A stretch of 64,000 nt of DNA from Arenimonas terrae (GCF_006265115.1 NZ_SMDR01000001.1:1550001-1614000); one strand, 5' to 3'; counted from the stretch's first letter, positions 9,658-18,095 are shown. Notes: generated by a model from the sequence alone, not told the origin. Program-made: numbers and translations.

Positions 9658-10209
9658 TCAGTTCAGCTTGCGGCGGTGCCGGGGACCCAGCACGCAGTCG
9701 CTGTGCAGCAGCATCACCGCCACGCGGACGAATTCGGAGACCTCCTCCAGCGCTTCCTCGTCGGCCTCGGGGTCTTCGTAGCTCAGGTCGCTGGCGGCGA
9801 TGCGGGCGAGGTCGGCCAGGGCTTCCTGCGACTCCTCGGACAGCGGCGGGTTGGCGCCGGCGGCCAGGCCGAAACCGCCCAGGAAACCGCGGCCCCAGGC
9901 CAGCAGGCCATCACCACGCTCGCTCACCGGCCGGTCTTCCGGCGGCAGCAGCAGCTCGAACTCGAAATCCGGGGAATCGAGCTGGCGGGTGCTGGCGACG
10001 TACAGGCGGTCCAGGGCGCCGTCGGCCACCGGCGGCGACAGCAGCGGGTCGGACATCACCAGGGCGAACCAGCTGCCGCGGTCGTGGCGGCCGCCCCCGG
10101 ACAGGTAGCCGCAGAGCGAGCCGTGCAGTTCGGACGGGTCCAGGCCGGCTTCCAGCGCGCGAAGTTCGGCGGCGATTTCGGCGTGTTCAGGCAGCAGGGG
10201 TTCGGACAT
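9658..10209 (-). CDS. UPF0149 (YgfB-like) protein
   Basis: A 183-residue acidic protein of the UPF0149/YecA family: ELHGSLCGYLSGGG near the start, WGRGFLGGFGLA in the middle and EVSEFVRVAVMLLHSD near the end. YgfB of Pseudomonas modulates transcription regulators, but that role cannot be assumed here. The ATG at 10209 gives the usual family start; a TAGAAT about 25 bases upstream is a likely -10 box. The ygfB-pepP pairing is widely conserved in gammaproteobacteria. Confidence 0.85.
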   Translation of the reverse strand: MSEPLLPEHAEIAAELRALEAGLDPSELHGSLCGYLSGGGRHDRGSWFALVMSDPLLSPPVADGALDRLYVASTRQLDSPDFEFELLLPPEDRPVSERGDGLLAWGRGFLGGFGLAAGANPPLSEESQEALADLARIAASDLSYEDPEADEEALEEVSEFVRVAVMLLHSDCVLGPRHRRKLN

Positions 10210-10346
10210 GGGGTCGGTGCCGTGGAAGTGCCCGCATTCTAGCAAGGCCGGGCCGGGGCGCCCGGAAATGGCGGCTTGTGGGGCTGTTAGCGCCACCCTA
10301 CACTGCGAGCGATAGCACGGAACGAATCAGGGGACCTCCGGGCCTA

Positions 10347-12656
10347 ATGAGGCAGTGGCGAAACAGGGGCATGGGTCCGGCAGCCGTCGTGGGCGCCTGC
10401 ATCGCTTCCGTGCTGGCCGCGCCGGCAGGCGCGGCGGTCGGACCGGTGTCCGCGCCGGGCGCGAGCTGGCTGCTGCAGGCCGTGCTGTTCGGCATCGCGC
10501 TGTTCCTGAGCTGGCTGCTCTGGCGGGTCTGGAGCCACCGCCGGCGCCAGGAGAAGTCGCTGCTGGGCGAGATCCGCGAGCGCGAGGAGCGCCTGAACCT
10601 GGCGCTGTGGGGGTCCGGCGACGAGTTCTGGGACTGGAACATCCGCGACAACAGCCTCTACCGGCTCGGCGCCAACCAGCTGCTCGGCCAGGGCAGCCGC
10701 GAAGAGCTGAGCACCGACGACTGGCGCACGCACTCGATCCACCCCGAAGACCTGCCGCGGGTGCAGAAGCTGTTGCAGGAACACATCGTCGGCCACACCG
10801 ACGTGTTCGAGTCCGAGCACCGCATCCGCAACGCGCGCGGCGAGTGGGTCTGGGTGCGCTCGCGCGGCAAGGTGGTCGAACGCGACGCGGCCGGCAGCCC
10901 GCTGCGCATGGCCGGCACCGCCCGCGACATCACCGTCATCCGCCGCGCCGAGCGCGAGCGCCGCGTCGCGCTGGAAGTGCTGCGCAGCATGAGCGAAGCC
11001 GTGGCGGTGATCGACCTCGACTTCCGCTTCATCTCGGTCAACCCGGCCTTCTCGCGCATCACCGGCTACAGCGAAGAGGAAGTGATCGGCCAGAACAGCC
11101 GCCTGCTCGACTCGAGCCAGCACAGCGCCGAGTTCTACCGCCGCGTGCGCGACGTGCTCGAGCGCACGGGCCACTGGGCCGGCGAGATGTGGCAGCGGCG
11201 CAAGGACGGCGAGGAGTTCCTGGGCTGGATCGAGATGAGCGAGGTGCGCGATGCGATGGGCCTGCGCAGCCACTTCGTGGCGGTGGTCAACGACATCACC
11301 GACAAGAAGCGCGCCGAGCAGGAGCTCCGCTACCTCGCCAACTACGACACGCTGACCGGCCTGCCCAACCGCGCGCTGCTGAGCGAACGCCTGGGCCGCG
11401 CGATCGTGCGGGCACGCCGGCAGGAGACGCGGGTGGCGGTGCTGTTCCTCGACCTCGACCGATTCAAGGACATCAACGACTCGCTGGGCCACGCCGCCGG
11501 CGACCGACTGCTCAAGGCCGCGGCGACGCGCCTGCAGGCCACCGTCGGCGCCTCCGACACCGTGGCGCGGCTGGGCGGCGACGAGTTCACCGTGGTGCTT
11601 GAGGACGTCGAGTCGATCCCGGCGGTCGAGCGCATGGCGCGCGAGATCCTCACCGCCTTCTCGATGCCGCTGGAAGTCGACGAACGACACGACGTCTCGA
11701 TCACGCCCTCGCTGGGCATCAGCCTCTATCCCGACCACGCCCTGGTGCCGACCGACCTGCTGAAGTTCGCCGACACGGCGATGTACCAGGCCAAGGCCGA
11801 AGGCCGGAACACCTACCAGATCTACAACGAGACCATGGACGCCGAGTCGCGCCGGCGCGCCACCGTGCTGGCTTCGCTGCGCAAGGCGCTCGACCGCGGC
11901 GAATTCCGCCTGGTCTACCAGCCGCGCATGGCCCTGGCCGACGGCCGCATCACCGGCGTCGAGTCGCTGCTGCGCTGGCACAGCGCCGAGCTGGGCGAGA
12001 TCCCGCCGACGGTGTTCATCCCGCTGGCGGAAGAATCGGGCCTGATCCTGCAGATCGGCGACTGGGTGCTGAGCGAGGCGCTGCAGACGCTCAAGCGCTG
12101 GCGCAGCCACGGCCTGAACGAAATCTCGATCGGCGTGAACGTCTCGGTGCTGCAGCTGCTGCGCGGCAACCTGCCCGAACAGCTGCGCAACCTGATCCAT
12201 GAACTGGGCGTGCCCGCCAACCGCATCGAGCTGGAAGTCACCGAGTCGATGGTGATGCAGAACGCCGAACAGACCACGACGGTGCTCAACGAGCTGCGCA
12301 AGCTCGGCGTCACCCTGGCGATCGACGACTTCGGCACCGGGTATTCGTCGCTGGTCTACCTCAAGCGCCTGCCGATCGACACCCTGAAGATCGACAAGGA
12401 ATTCATCGGCGACCTGACCCGAGACCCGGATGACGAAGCGATCACCGCCACCGTCATCACCATGGGCCATTCCCTGGGCCTGAACGTGATCGCCGAGGGC
12501 GTGGAGAGCGAGCAGCAGCTGAGCTACCTGCGCGAACAGGGCTGCGACGAGATCCAGGGCTTCTGGCTGTCGCCGCCGCTGGACGCGCACCGCTGCCTGG
12601 CCTTCATCCGCAGCTGGCAACCCGCCACGGTCGCCGCCATCCCGGCGCCGTATTGA
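10347..12656 (+). CDS. Membrane-anchored PAS-PAS-GGDEF-EAL cyclic-di-GMP protein
   Basis: A 769-residue protein: signal-like N-terminus, one transmembrane helix (about 40-60), coiled linker, PAS fold (about 85-190), second PAS with PAC tail (about 205-320), GGDEF domain (about 325-490) and EAL domain (about 505-755). The cyclase motif is intact GGDEF (410-414), but the inhibitory RxxD is replaced by GASD. The phosphodiesterase signature reads ESL (539-541) instead of EAL; the other EAL residues are present (NVSV, ELEVTES, DDFGTGYSSL, LKID, AEGVE, QGFWLSPPL). So both activities are possible. The start could be the ATG at 10347 or at 10371; the first has AGGGGA upstream but at a long distance. 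Confidence 0.92.
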   Translation: MRQWRNRGMGPAAVVGACIASVLAAPAGAAVGPVSAPGASWLLQAVLFGIALFLSWLLWRVWSHRRRQEKSLLGEIREREERLNLALWGSGDEFWDWNIRDNSLYRLGANQLLGQGSREELSTDDWRTHSIHPEDLPRVQKLLQEHIVGHTDVFESEHRIRNARGEWVWVRSRGKVVERDAAGSPLRMAGTARDITVIRRAERERRVALEVLRSMSEAVAVIDLDFRFISVNPAFSRITGYSEEEVIGQNSRLLDSSQHSAEFYRRVRDVLERTGHWAGEMWQRRKDGEEFLGWIEMSEVRDAMGLRSHFVAVVNDITDKKRAEQELRYLANYDTLTGLPNRALLSERLGRAIVRARRQETRVAVLFLDLDRFKDINDSLGHAAGDRLLKAAATRLQATVGASDTVARLGGDEFTVVLEDVESIPAVERMAREILTAFSMPLEVDERHDVSITPSLGISLYPDHALVPTDLLKFADTAMYQAKAEGRNTYQIYNETMDAESRRRATVLASLRKALDRGEFRLVYQPRMALADGRITGVESLLRWHSAELGEIPPTVFIPLAEESGLILQIGDWVLSEALQTLKRWRSHGLNEISIGVNVSVLQLLRGNLPEQLRNLIHELGVPANRIELEVTESMVMQNAEQTTTVLNELRKLGVTLAIDDFGTGYSSLVYLKRLPIDTLKIDKEFIGDLTRDPDDEAITATVITMGHSLGLNVIAEGVESEQQLSYLREQGCDEIQGFWLSPPLDAHRCLAFIRSWQPATVAAIPAPY

Positions 12657-12688
12657 CCCCGTCACCCGCCCCGCCTAAGGTGGCCGCG

Positions 12689-12910
12689 ATGAGCCAGACC
12701 GACCCGGTAACCCAGCTGCAGGCCCTGGCCGAGCGCTTCGAGCGCCTGGCCGAGCAGCACCGTCGCCTGCTCGAGGAAAACAAGAGCCTGCGCCAGGGCC
12801 AGGAACAGCTGGTGGCCGAACGCGCCCAGCTGCTGAACAAGAACGAGCAGGCCCGGTCCCGGGTCGAAGCCATGATCACGCGGCTCAAGTCGCTGGAGCA
12901 CAACGCGTGA
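12689..12910 (+). CDS. Small coiled-coil protein, ZapB-like (TIGR02449 type)
   Basis: A 73-residue protein that is almost entirely an amphipathic coiled coil (QLQALAERFERLAEQHRRLL and onwards), ending LKSLEHNA. Proteins of this kind sit directly before zapA in pseudomonads and xanthomonads and are thought to act like ZapB in Z-ring organisation. I chose the ATG at 12689: TAAGGT ends seven bases before it, a leaderless context, and an upstream ATG at 12653 overlaps the previous gene. The stop overlaps the zapA start (GTGA), so the two are coupled. Confidence 0.82.
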   Translation: MSQTDPVTQLQALAERFERLAEQHRRLLEENKSLRQGQEQLVAERAQLLNKNEQARSRVEAMITRLKSLEHNA

Positions 12911-13200
12911 GCGAACCGGTCAACGTCAAGATCCTCGACCGCGAGTTCACCGTGGGCGTGGAGCCGGACGAGCGCGAAAGCCTGATGGCCGCGGCGCACC
13001 TGCTCGACGCCCGCATGCGCGAGATCCGCGGCAGCAACCGCATGGCCGCTCTCGACCGCGTCGCGGTGCTTACCGCCCTGAACCTGGCCCACGAACTGCT
13101 GCAGCTCAAGCAGGCCGCCGAGCAGCGCGACCAGGCGCTCAACCGCACGCTGGGCGAGCTGAACCGCAAGCTCGACGGCCTGTTCGACGCGCCGCGCTGA
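12907..13200 (+). CDS. zapA: Cell division protein ZapA
   Basis: A 97-residue protein matching ZapA: VNVKILDREFTVGVEPDERE is the N-terminal beta domain, then the LLDARMREIR and NLAHELLQLK helices and a C-terminal coiled coil. ZapA tetramers crosslink FtsZ filaments at midcell. The start codon is GTG at 12907, overlapping the preceding stop by four bases. The 6S RNA gene follows directly, the usual zapA-ssrS-fau order of gammaproteobacteria. Confidence 0.93.
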   Translation: MSEPVNVKILDREFTVGVEPDERESLMAAAHLLDARMREIRGSNRMAALDRVAVLTALNLAHELLQLKQAAEQRDQALNRTLGELNRKLDGLFDAPR

Positions 13201-13241
13201 AACCGCGCGTTTCCGTTCACGATTTTTTCCGGTGGCCGGCC

Positions 13242-13247
13242 TATAAT
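13242..13247 (+). promoter_or_regulatory. -10 box of the 6S RNA gene
   Basis: A perfect TATAAT lies eight bases before the predicted 5' end of 6S RNA. The upstream stretch contains a T-run (GATTTTTTCC) and a weak TTCACG at 13216-13221 as the only -35 candidate, at a longer than ideal distance. Confidence 0.7.
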
Positions 13248-13254
13248 CGCGCCG

Positions 13255-13436
13255 TCCTCTGCCGTGTTTGACAGCGTGCTTAACATTACACCTTGTCCCA
13301 TAAACACGACCCGGGAATCCGCCCCGTCCGTGGTGTGCATGTCCGCCCTGTTGCGGAAAGCCTGAAGCGGCGGTTCGGGTACCCACTTGATCCCTGGGAT
13401 CAAGGTCGTTTCGTACGCATCGGCATGGTGGAGGAA
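13255..13436 (+). ncRNA. ssrS: 6S RNA
   Basis: A region of about 182 bases between zapA and fau has the 6S architecture. Its two ends pair: 5' TCCTCTGCCGTG (13255-13266) pairs along all 12 positions, counting G-U, with CATGGTGGAGGA (13424-13435). The 3' half has the strong hairpin ACTTGATCCCTGGGATCAAGG (arms about 13385-13401), matching the ACCTTGAACCAAGGGTTCAAGG element of E. coli 6S. The GGTGTGCATG and GAAAGCCTGAAGC segments match GGTGAGCATG and GAAGCCTTAAA. 6S RNA binds sigma-70 RNA polymerase in stationary phase. Ends are good to a few bases. Confidence 0.9.
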
Positions 13437-14018
13437 CTTCTTCTGGATCGCACGCGCGCCCAACTCCGCGCCGACCTGCGCGCCCGCCGCGCGGCGCTCA
13501 AGCCCGGCGAACGCCTGGCCGCCGCCGACGCCGTCGCCCGCCACCTGGGCGGACGCGAAGAACTGCGCCAGCCCGGCTACGTCGGCGGCTATTGGGCCGT
13601 GAACGGCGAACTGCCCCTGCATGCGGTGCAGCTGCGTCTGGCCCCCGGCCAGGTCTGGTGCCTGCCGGTGGTACAGGCCGACGGCGGCCTGCGCTTCGCG
13701 CCCTGGCGCGCCGGCGATCCGCTGGTCCCCAACCGTTTCGGCATTCCCGAACCCGATGCCGCGGTCACCCTGGCCCCGCAGGAGCTTTCCCTGGTCCTGC
13801 TGCCCCTGCTGGGCTTCGACCGCCGTGGCGCCCGCCTGGGCATGGGCGGCGGCTATTACGACCGGGCCTTCGCCTTCCGCCAGCAGCAGCCGGCGCCGCC
13901 GCACTTGGTCGGCGTCGGCTATGCCTGCCAGGAGCTGCCGGCCCTGCCCGCCGAGGCCTGGGACGTGCACCTGGACGGGGTCGCGACCGAGGACGGTTTC
14001 CTCGCGATCGGGCGATAA
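13425..14018 (+). CDS. 5-formyltetrahydrofolate cyclo-ligase
   Basis: A 197-residue enzyme of the MTHFS (YgfA/Fau) family that converts 5-formyl-THF to 5,10-methenyl-THF with ATP. The signature GMGGGYYDRAF is present near residue 145, along with GFDRRGARLGMG, and the family C-terminus VGVGYACQ and DVHLDGVATEDG. The start is uncertain: ATG 13425 lies inside the 3' end of 6S RNA, and a GGAGGA at 13430-13435 would instead serve an in-frame CTG at 13443. The arrangement after 6S RNA is conserved, and in E. coli the two are co-transcribed. Confidence 0.9.
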   Translation: MVEELLLDRTRAQLRADLRARRAALKPGERLAAADAVARHLGGREELRQPGYVGGYWAVNGELPLHAVQLRLAPGQVWCLPVVQADGGLRFAPWRAGDPLVPNRFGIPEPDAAVTLAPQELSLVLLPLLGFDRRGARLGMGGGYYDRAFAFRQQQPAPPHLVGVGYACQELPALPAEAWDVHLDGVATEDGFLAIGR

Positions 14019-14026
14019 TGCCGGCC

Positions 14027-14479
<453 letters not shown>

Positions 14480-14492
14480 GCCGGAGCCACCG

Positions 14493-15152
14493 ATGTCGCG
14501 CGACGCCCAGAAAAAACTCGCCGCCGAAAAGGCCCTGGAATTCGTCGAGGACGGCAGCGTGGTCGGCGTCGGCACCGGTTCGACGGTGGCGTTCTTCATC
14601 GACGGGCTGGCGCGGATGAAGTCGCGCATCGAGGGTGCGGTGTCGAGCTCGGAGCAGAGCACGCGCCAGCTGCAGTCGCACGGCATCCCGGTGTTCGACC
14701 TCAACGCGGTCGGGCCGCTGAAGCTCTACGTGGACGGCGCCGACGAGTGCGATCCCTACAACCGCCTGATCAAGGGCGGCGGCGCGGCGCTGACGCGGGA
14801 GAAGATCATCGCGGCGGCCAGCGATCGTTTCATCTGCATCATCGACGAGGCCAAGCAGGTCGAGCTGCTGGGCAAGTTCCCGCTGCCGGTCGAGGTGATC
14901 CCGATGGCGCGCAGCCACGTCGCACGCGCGATCGCCGACATGGACGGGCTGCCGGTGTGGCGCGAGGGCGTGGTGACGGACAACGGCAACTGGATCCTGG
15001 ACGTGCACAACTGGCGCATCCAGGACCCGGTCGGCCTCGAGGCCAAGCTCAACCAGATCGTCGGCGTGGTGGCGAACGGGCTGTTCGCGGCGCGCCCGGC
15101 CGACGAGGTGGTCATCAACGGCCAACTGCGCCCTCTCCGCAAACTCACCTGA
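14493..15152 (+). CDS. rpiA: Ribose-5-phosphate isomerase A
   Basis: A 219-residue enzyme, the exact size of E. coli RpiA, interconverting ribose 5-phosphate and ribulose 5-phosphate. Motifs seen: GVGTGSTV (about 25-32), the catalytic DGADE (about 81-85), [11 protein letters not shown] (about 94-104) and the C-terminal [13 protein letters not shown]. It is 13 bases downstream of the EVE gene with GGAGCC ahead of the ATG, and probably shares a transcript. It ends nine bases before repeat R1 begins. Confidence 0.95.
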   Translation: MSRDAQKKLAAEKALEFVEDGSVVGVGTGSTVAFFIDGLARMKSRIEGAVSSSEQSTRQLQSHGIPVFDLNAVGPLKLYVDGADECDPYNRLIKGGGAALTREKIIAAASDRFICIIDEAKQVELLGKFPLPVEVIPMARSHVARAIADMDGLPVWREGVVTDNGNWILDVHNWRIQDPVGLEAKLNQIVGVVANGLFAARPADEVVINGQLRPLRKLT

Positions 15153-15160
15153 TCCCGGAC

Positions 15161-15688
15161 TTGCGCCTCTGCGCAAGCAGGTCAAGTGCTCGCGGGCATC
15201 TCATCCGGCGTGCGCCGCCCCGCATCGTGATAGCCCCCTGCCCGCTCGGGCGTAAGCGGCATCCTGCCCAACTCACTCGCGGCCGTTGCGGGCATCCTGC
15301 CCTCCACTTCAGGGGGCTATCACGATGCGTGCCGTCGCCACGGAGCGTCATCGCGAGCCGAAGAGATAAGCGCGTGCTCTCCGCACACGTCAAGCTCGCC
15401 CGAAGAGGCTGCTCGCGAGCTCGCCCAGGCTCGGCGTTCCGGTCCGGATGGTCCGCAGGCCGTCGTGCGTGAGGGCTCTTTCCGCGGCTTCGAGAACATG
15501 GACGTTTTCGAAGAGCCTCCATGGATGGATTCACGGCGTCCGCGGAAAGAGCCCTCACGTGCGGCGGACTATCGCCAGGAACGAGCCCGGCGCCGTAAAC
15601 CGACATACGGCGGCCAATCGCCAAGAACGATCCCGGCGAACCGCACCCAGTCAGATGCGAGAAAGTGACCTGCTTGCGCATGGCGCAA
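15161..15688 (+). repeat. R element copy 1 (R1): structured repeat with terminal inverted hairpins
   Basis: A 528-bp non-coding unit filling the gap between the convergent stops of rpiA and the next gene. The left end reads TTGCGC-N4-GCGCAAGCAGGTCA and the right end (about 15666-15688) is its inverted copy, each end itself a small hairpin. Inside are structure A (20-bp perfect stem, 15221-15240 with 15310-15329, around a 69-base core holding GCATCCTGCCC twice) and structure B (20-bp perfect stem, 15468-15487 with 15540-15559, enclosing a hairpin at 15488-15513). A segment near the right end is duplicated (about 15562-15595 and 15607-15640). Related copies are R2 and R3. Minus-strand ORFs across it look like by-products of GC-rich palindromes. 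Confidence 0.85.
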
Positions 15689-15700
15689 GCGCGGGAGGGA

Positions 15701-16759
15701 TCAGGCAGGCGTGTTGGCCGCCAGCAGGCGCAGCATGGCGCCGAGGCCGCCATGCAGCGCGCTCACTTCGTAGCCGAGCCGCTTGAGCACGAAAGCCGCG
15801 GCGGCGGAGCGCTCGCCGGTGTTGCAGTAGACGATGACGCGGCTGCCCGAGGGCAGCACGTTGGCGACGTCCTCGCGCAGCCGGTACAGCGGCACGTTGA
15901 CCGAACCGTCGATCGCCCGCTGCGCATGTTCTTCGGGCATGCGCACGTCCAGCAGCGCCGCGCCAGCATGCACCAGGCGCGCGGCTTCCGCCGGCAGCAC
16001 CCAGGACAGCATCGGCGGCTTGAGCACCGCCTCGAAGGCCTCGCGCGAAAGCCGCATCAGCTGGCCGCCCTGCATCATGCGCACCGTGGCGTTGCGCGGC
16101 AGGTTCGACAGCAGCGCGTCCTCGCCGAAGGTATCGCCCTCGCGCAGATAGGCGACCACCTGCGGCGCGCCGTCGAGGTACTTGGACACCGATGCCGTGC
16201 CTTCGCGCACCACGTAGAAGTAGTCCGGCGCATCACCCTCGCGCATCACGATCTCGCTGGGCTTGACCGTCACCGGCTCGAACATCTGGAACATCTTCTC
16301 GATGTTGCCGGTCGGCAGGCGCGCGAAAGCCGGCGCGCGCAGCAGCCGGAACACCCAGTTGTTGCCGCCGGGCGCGCCGCCGAAATGGCGGTAGTTTTCG
16401 TCGCGGCTCAGCTGGTCCCAGGTGATCAGCTTCTCGAGGTAGCGCCGGTCCAGGCGCATCACGCGCGCCTTGCCCGAGACGACCTTGGCGGTGAATCGGC
16501 GCGGAATGGCGTCGTTGAGCGAATAACGGCCATGCGGCGCGCTGGCGATATGGCTCACGCTGCGGCCGTCGGGGTAATTGCACTTGAGCTCGCCGTCGAG
16601 CAGATAGACGGTATCGTCGTCCAGGTCGCCGGCTTCGAACACGTTCTCGCCCCGCTGGTAGTCCGACACCATGGCTTCGCGGGCGAGCTGGTCGCGCGTT
16701 TCCGGGCGCAGGGTGTCGAGCTGGAACAGACGGGCCAGTTCGGTGGCGGGGACGGGCAT
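15701..16759 (-). CDS. Tandem cyclic-nucleotide-binding domains fused to rhodanese
   Basis: A 352-residue protein: first cNMP-binding fold (about 10-125), second (about 145-250) and a C-terminal rhodanese domain (about 255-350). The second cNMP fold has a good phosphate-binding cassette (FGEDALLSNLPRNATV, E213 and R222), whereas the first has lost it (GRYSLNDAIPRRF). The rhodanese active-site cysteine is C312 in VYCNTGERS. There is no DNA-binding or catalytic output domain besides rhodanese, so it may couple nucleotide binding to sulfur or redox chemistry. TAGACT about 35 bases upstream of the ATG is a plausible -10. No operon partner; R1 lies directly downstream. Confidence 0.85.
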   Translation of the reverse strand: MPVPATELARLFQLDTLRPETRDQLAREAMVSDYQRGENVFEAGDLDDDTVYLLDGELKCNYPDGRSVSHIASAPHGRYSLNDAIPRRFTAKVVSGKARVMRLDRRYLEKLITWDQLSRDENYRHFGGAPGGNNWVFRLLRAPAFARLPTGNIEKMFQMFEPVTVKPSEIVMREGDAPDYFYVVREGTASVSKYLDGAPQVVAYLREGDTFGEDALLSNLPRNATVRMMQGGQLMRLSREAFEAVLKPPMLSWVLPAEAARLVHAGAALLDVRMPEEHAQRAIDGSVNVPLYRLREDVANVLPSGSRVIVYCNTGERSAAAAFVLKRLGYEVSALHGGLGAMLRLLAANTPA

Positions 16760-16881
16760 GGAAGTGGCTCCGGGCGCTGGATGGGTCGAGTCTATCGCTG
16801 TGAAGGTGGGATGCGGTAGCGGGGACGCAGGACTTTCGACTGCCGACCTCTGGCGAAGATCAAGAGCGCCCGCTTCGCGGG

Positions 16882-16978
16882 GGCTGGGGGACCAGGATTG
16901 CCAAGGACATCCATGTCCTTGGCCCTGCGCTTCGCTCCGGGTCGGCTGCGCCGACGAAAATTGTTCCGGACAATTTTC
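16882..16978. repeat. tRNA-Gln fragment and run of three small palindromes
   Basis: This AT-mixed intergenic stretch starts with GGCTGGGGGACCAGGATT (16882-16899), which matches the 3' part of the neighbouring tRNA-Gln gene (17050-17067) at 17 of 18 bases. Three palindromes follow: 16901-16922 (arms CCAAGGACAT/ATGTCCTTGG), 16941-16955 (GTCGGC/GCCGAC) and 16956-16978 (GAAAATTGT/ACAATTTTC). None has a terminator-type T-run for a known gene. The whole gap between the cNMP/rhodanese gene and the tRNA contains no convincing ORF. Confidence 0.6.
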
Positions 16979-17002
16979 TCGAACGAGGTCCGACTTGCCT
17001 TT

Positions 17003-17058
17003 CCCCCAGCCAAAATAGAAGGGCCCCCTTTCGGGGGCCCTTCTATTTTGGCTGGGGG
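17003..17058 (-). terminator. 26-27 bp perfect hairpin at the 3' end of tRNA-Gln
   Basis: Arms at 17003-17028 and 17033-17058 are exact inverse complements around a TTTC loop, and the flanking T/A (17002/17059) adds a 27th pair. On the minus strand this follows the tRNA and has a T-rich half (TTCTATTTTGG), so it can act as its terminator. The arm nearest the tRNA includes the last 10-11 bases of the tRNA itself (CCCCCAGCCA region), so the tRNA end is present a second time in inverted form. Confidence 0.7.
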
Positions 17059-17122
17059 ACTAGGATTCGAACCTAGATAGGCAGAGTCAGAGTCTGCAGT
17101 CCTACCATTAGACGATCCCCCA
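17049..17122 (-). tRNA. tRNA-Gln (anticodon CTG)
   Basis: The minus strand folds as a 74-base tRNA: acceptor TGGGGGA pairing with TCCCCCA, D-arm TCTAATGGTAGGA, anticodon arm GCAGA-CTCTGAC-TCTGC with anticodon CTG, and T-arm CTAGGTTCGAATCCTAG. The 3' CCA is encoded (17049-17051). The T-G-G-G-G acceptor and the CTG loop match bacterial tRNA-Gln. It lies between rpsI and the palindromic terminator, on the same strand as rplM-rpsI. Confidence 0.95.
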
Positions 17123-17153
17123 ATTCGGGGTCGCCGCCAGACCTTGAAGCGTA

Positions 17154-17546
17154 TTAGCGCTTCGAGAACTGGGTGGCGCGGCGGGCCTTGTGCAGGCCGA
17201 CCTTCTTGCGCTCGACCTCGCGGGCGTCGCGCGTCATGAGGCCAGCCTTGCGCAGGTCCGGCTTCAGCGTCTCGTTGTACTCGACCAGCGCGCGGGCGAT
17301 GCCCAGGCGGATGGCGCCGGCCTGGCCGGTGATGCCACCGCCCTCGACCGTGACGGTGATGTCGAACTTGTCGCCCATCTTGGTCACTTCGAGCGGCTGG
17401 CGCACGATCATGCGCGAGGTCTCGCGGCCGAAGAACTCGTCGACCGGACGGCCGTTGACGACGATGGCGCCCTTACCGGAGCGCAGGAACACGCGGGCGG
17501 TGGAGGACTTGCGACGGCCGGTGCCGTAATTCTGCTGGGTAGCCAT
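17154..17546 (-). CDS. rpsI: Ribosomal protein uS9
   Basis: The 130-residue S9 protein of the small subunit. It begins [20 protein letters not shown], has the signature [19 protein letters not shown] and ends RRATQFSKR, whose C-terminal lysine-arginine tail reaches the P-site tRNA. It is 9 bases downstream of rplM in the universal rplM-rpsI operon. The tRNA-Gln gene follows 31 bases later and might be processed from the same transcript. Confidence 0.97.
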   Translation of the reverse strand: MATQQNYGTGRRKSSTARVFLRSGKGAIVVNGRPVDEFFGRETSRMIVRQPLEVTKMGDKFDITVTVEGGGITGQAGAIRLGIARALVEYNETLKPDLRKAGLMTRDAREVERKKVGLHKARRATQFSKR

Positions 17547-17555
17547 GTGGATGCC

Positions 17556-17996
17556 TTAAGCCTTGAAGTCCAGAGCCTGCGGCTGCTGGGCGGAATGCGG
17601 ATGCTCCGAGCCCTTGTAGACCTTGAGCTTGCGGAACATGGCGCGGCCGAGCGGATTCTTGGGCAGCATGCCCTTGACGCCGATCTCGATCACGCGCTCC
17701 GGGTGCGCGTCCAGCGCCTGGCCGAGCGACTCGGTCTTCAGGTTGCCGACGTAGCCGGTGAAGCGGTGGTACTTCTTGTCCTGCAGCTTGTTGCCGGTGA
17801 CGTGGATCTTCTCGGCATTGATCACGACGATGTAATCGCCGGTATCCACGTGCGGGGTGTAGACAGGCTTGTGCTTGCCGCGCAGACGGCGCGCGAGTTC
17901 CGAGCACAGGCGACCAAGCGTCTTGCCGCTGGCATCGACCACATACCAGTCCTGCTTGACGGTCTCCGGCTTGGCGCTGACGGTCATGGACTTCAT
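17556..17996 (-). CDS. rplM: Ribosomal protein uL13
   Basis: The 146-residue L13 protein, an early assembly protein of the 50S subunit. Typical stretches are [36 protein letters not shown] and [25 protein letters not shown] seven to eight bases before the ATG at 17996 supports that start over the internal ATG at 17987. A promoter lies about 40 bases upstream (separate entry). Confidence 0.97.
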   Translation of the reverse strand: MKSMTVSAKPETVKQDWYVVDASGKTLGRLCSELARRLRGKHKPVYTPHVDTGDYIVVINAEKIHVTGNKLQDKKYHRFTGYVGNLKTESLGQALDAHPERVIEIGVKGMLPKNPLGRAMFRKLKVYKGSEHPHSAQQPQALDFKA

Positions 17997-18035
17997 GACG
18001 GCTCCAATAAGAATTCGGGGTTGGAAAGAGGCGGA

Positions 18036-18064
18036 ATGATAGCGGCCCTTTCCGGCCCGCGCAA
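18036..18064 (-). promoter_or_regulatory. Promoter of rplM-rpsI
   Basis: Read on the minus strand, a -35-like TTGCGC (18064-18059) and a -10 TATCAT (18041-18036) are separated by 17 bases. This would start transcription near 18029, giving a leader of about 30 bases with a Shine-Dalgarno sequence before the rplM ATG. Confidence 0.55.
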
Positions 18065-18095
18065 GCCCGAATTAACCCCGTGTTAGCATCCGGCC

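Noticed and set aside
13293-13424. Upstream start for fau giving 241 residues
   Set aside because: Those codons lie entirely within 6S RNA and do not match the family N-terminus.
15241-15309. CRISPR-like repeats (GCATCCTGCCC occurring two or three times)
   Set aside because: Units are too short, irregularly spaced and part of hairpins within the R element. No cas genes are present.
15145-15753. 202-residue minus-strand ORF across R1, with related translations in R2 and R3 (VNPSMEALRK-type segment)
   Set aside because: The frame is not continuous in R3, there is no ribosome site, and the shared translation comes from conserved palindromic DNA. I treat it as non-coding, though short peptides cannot be excluded.
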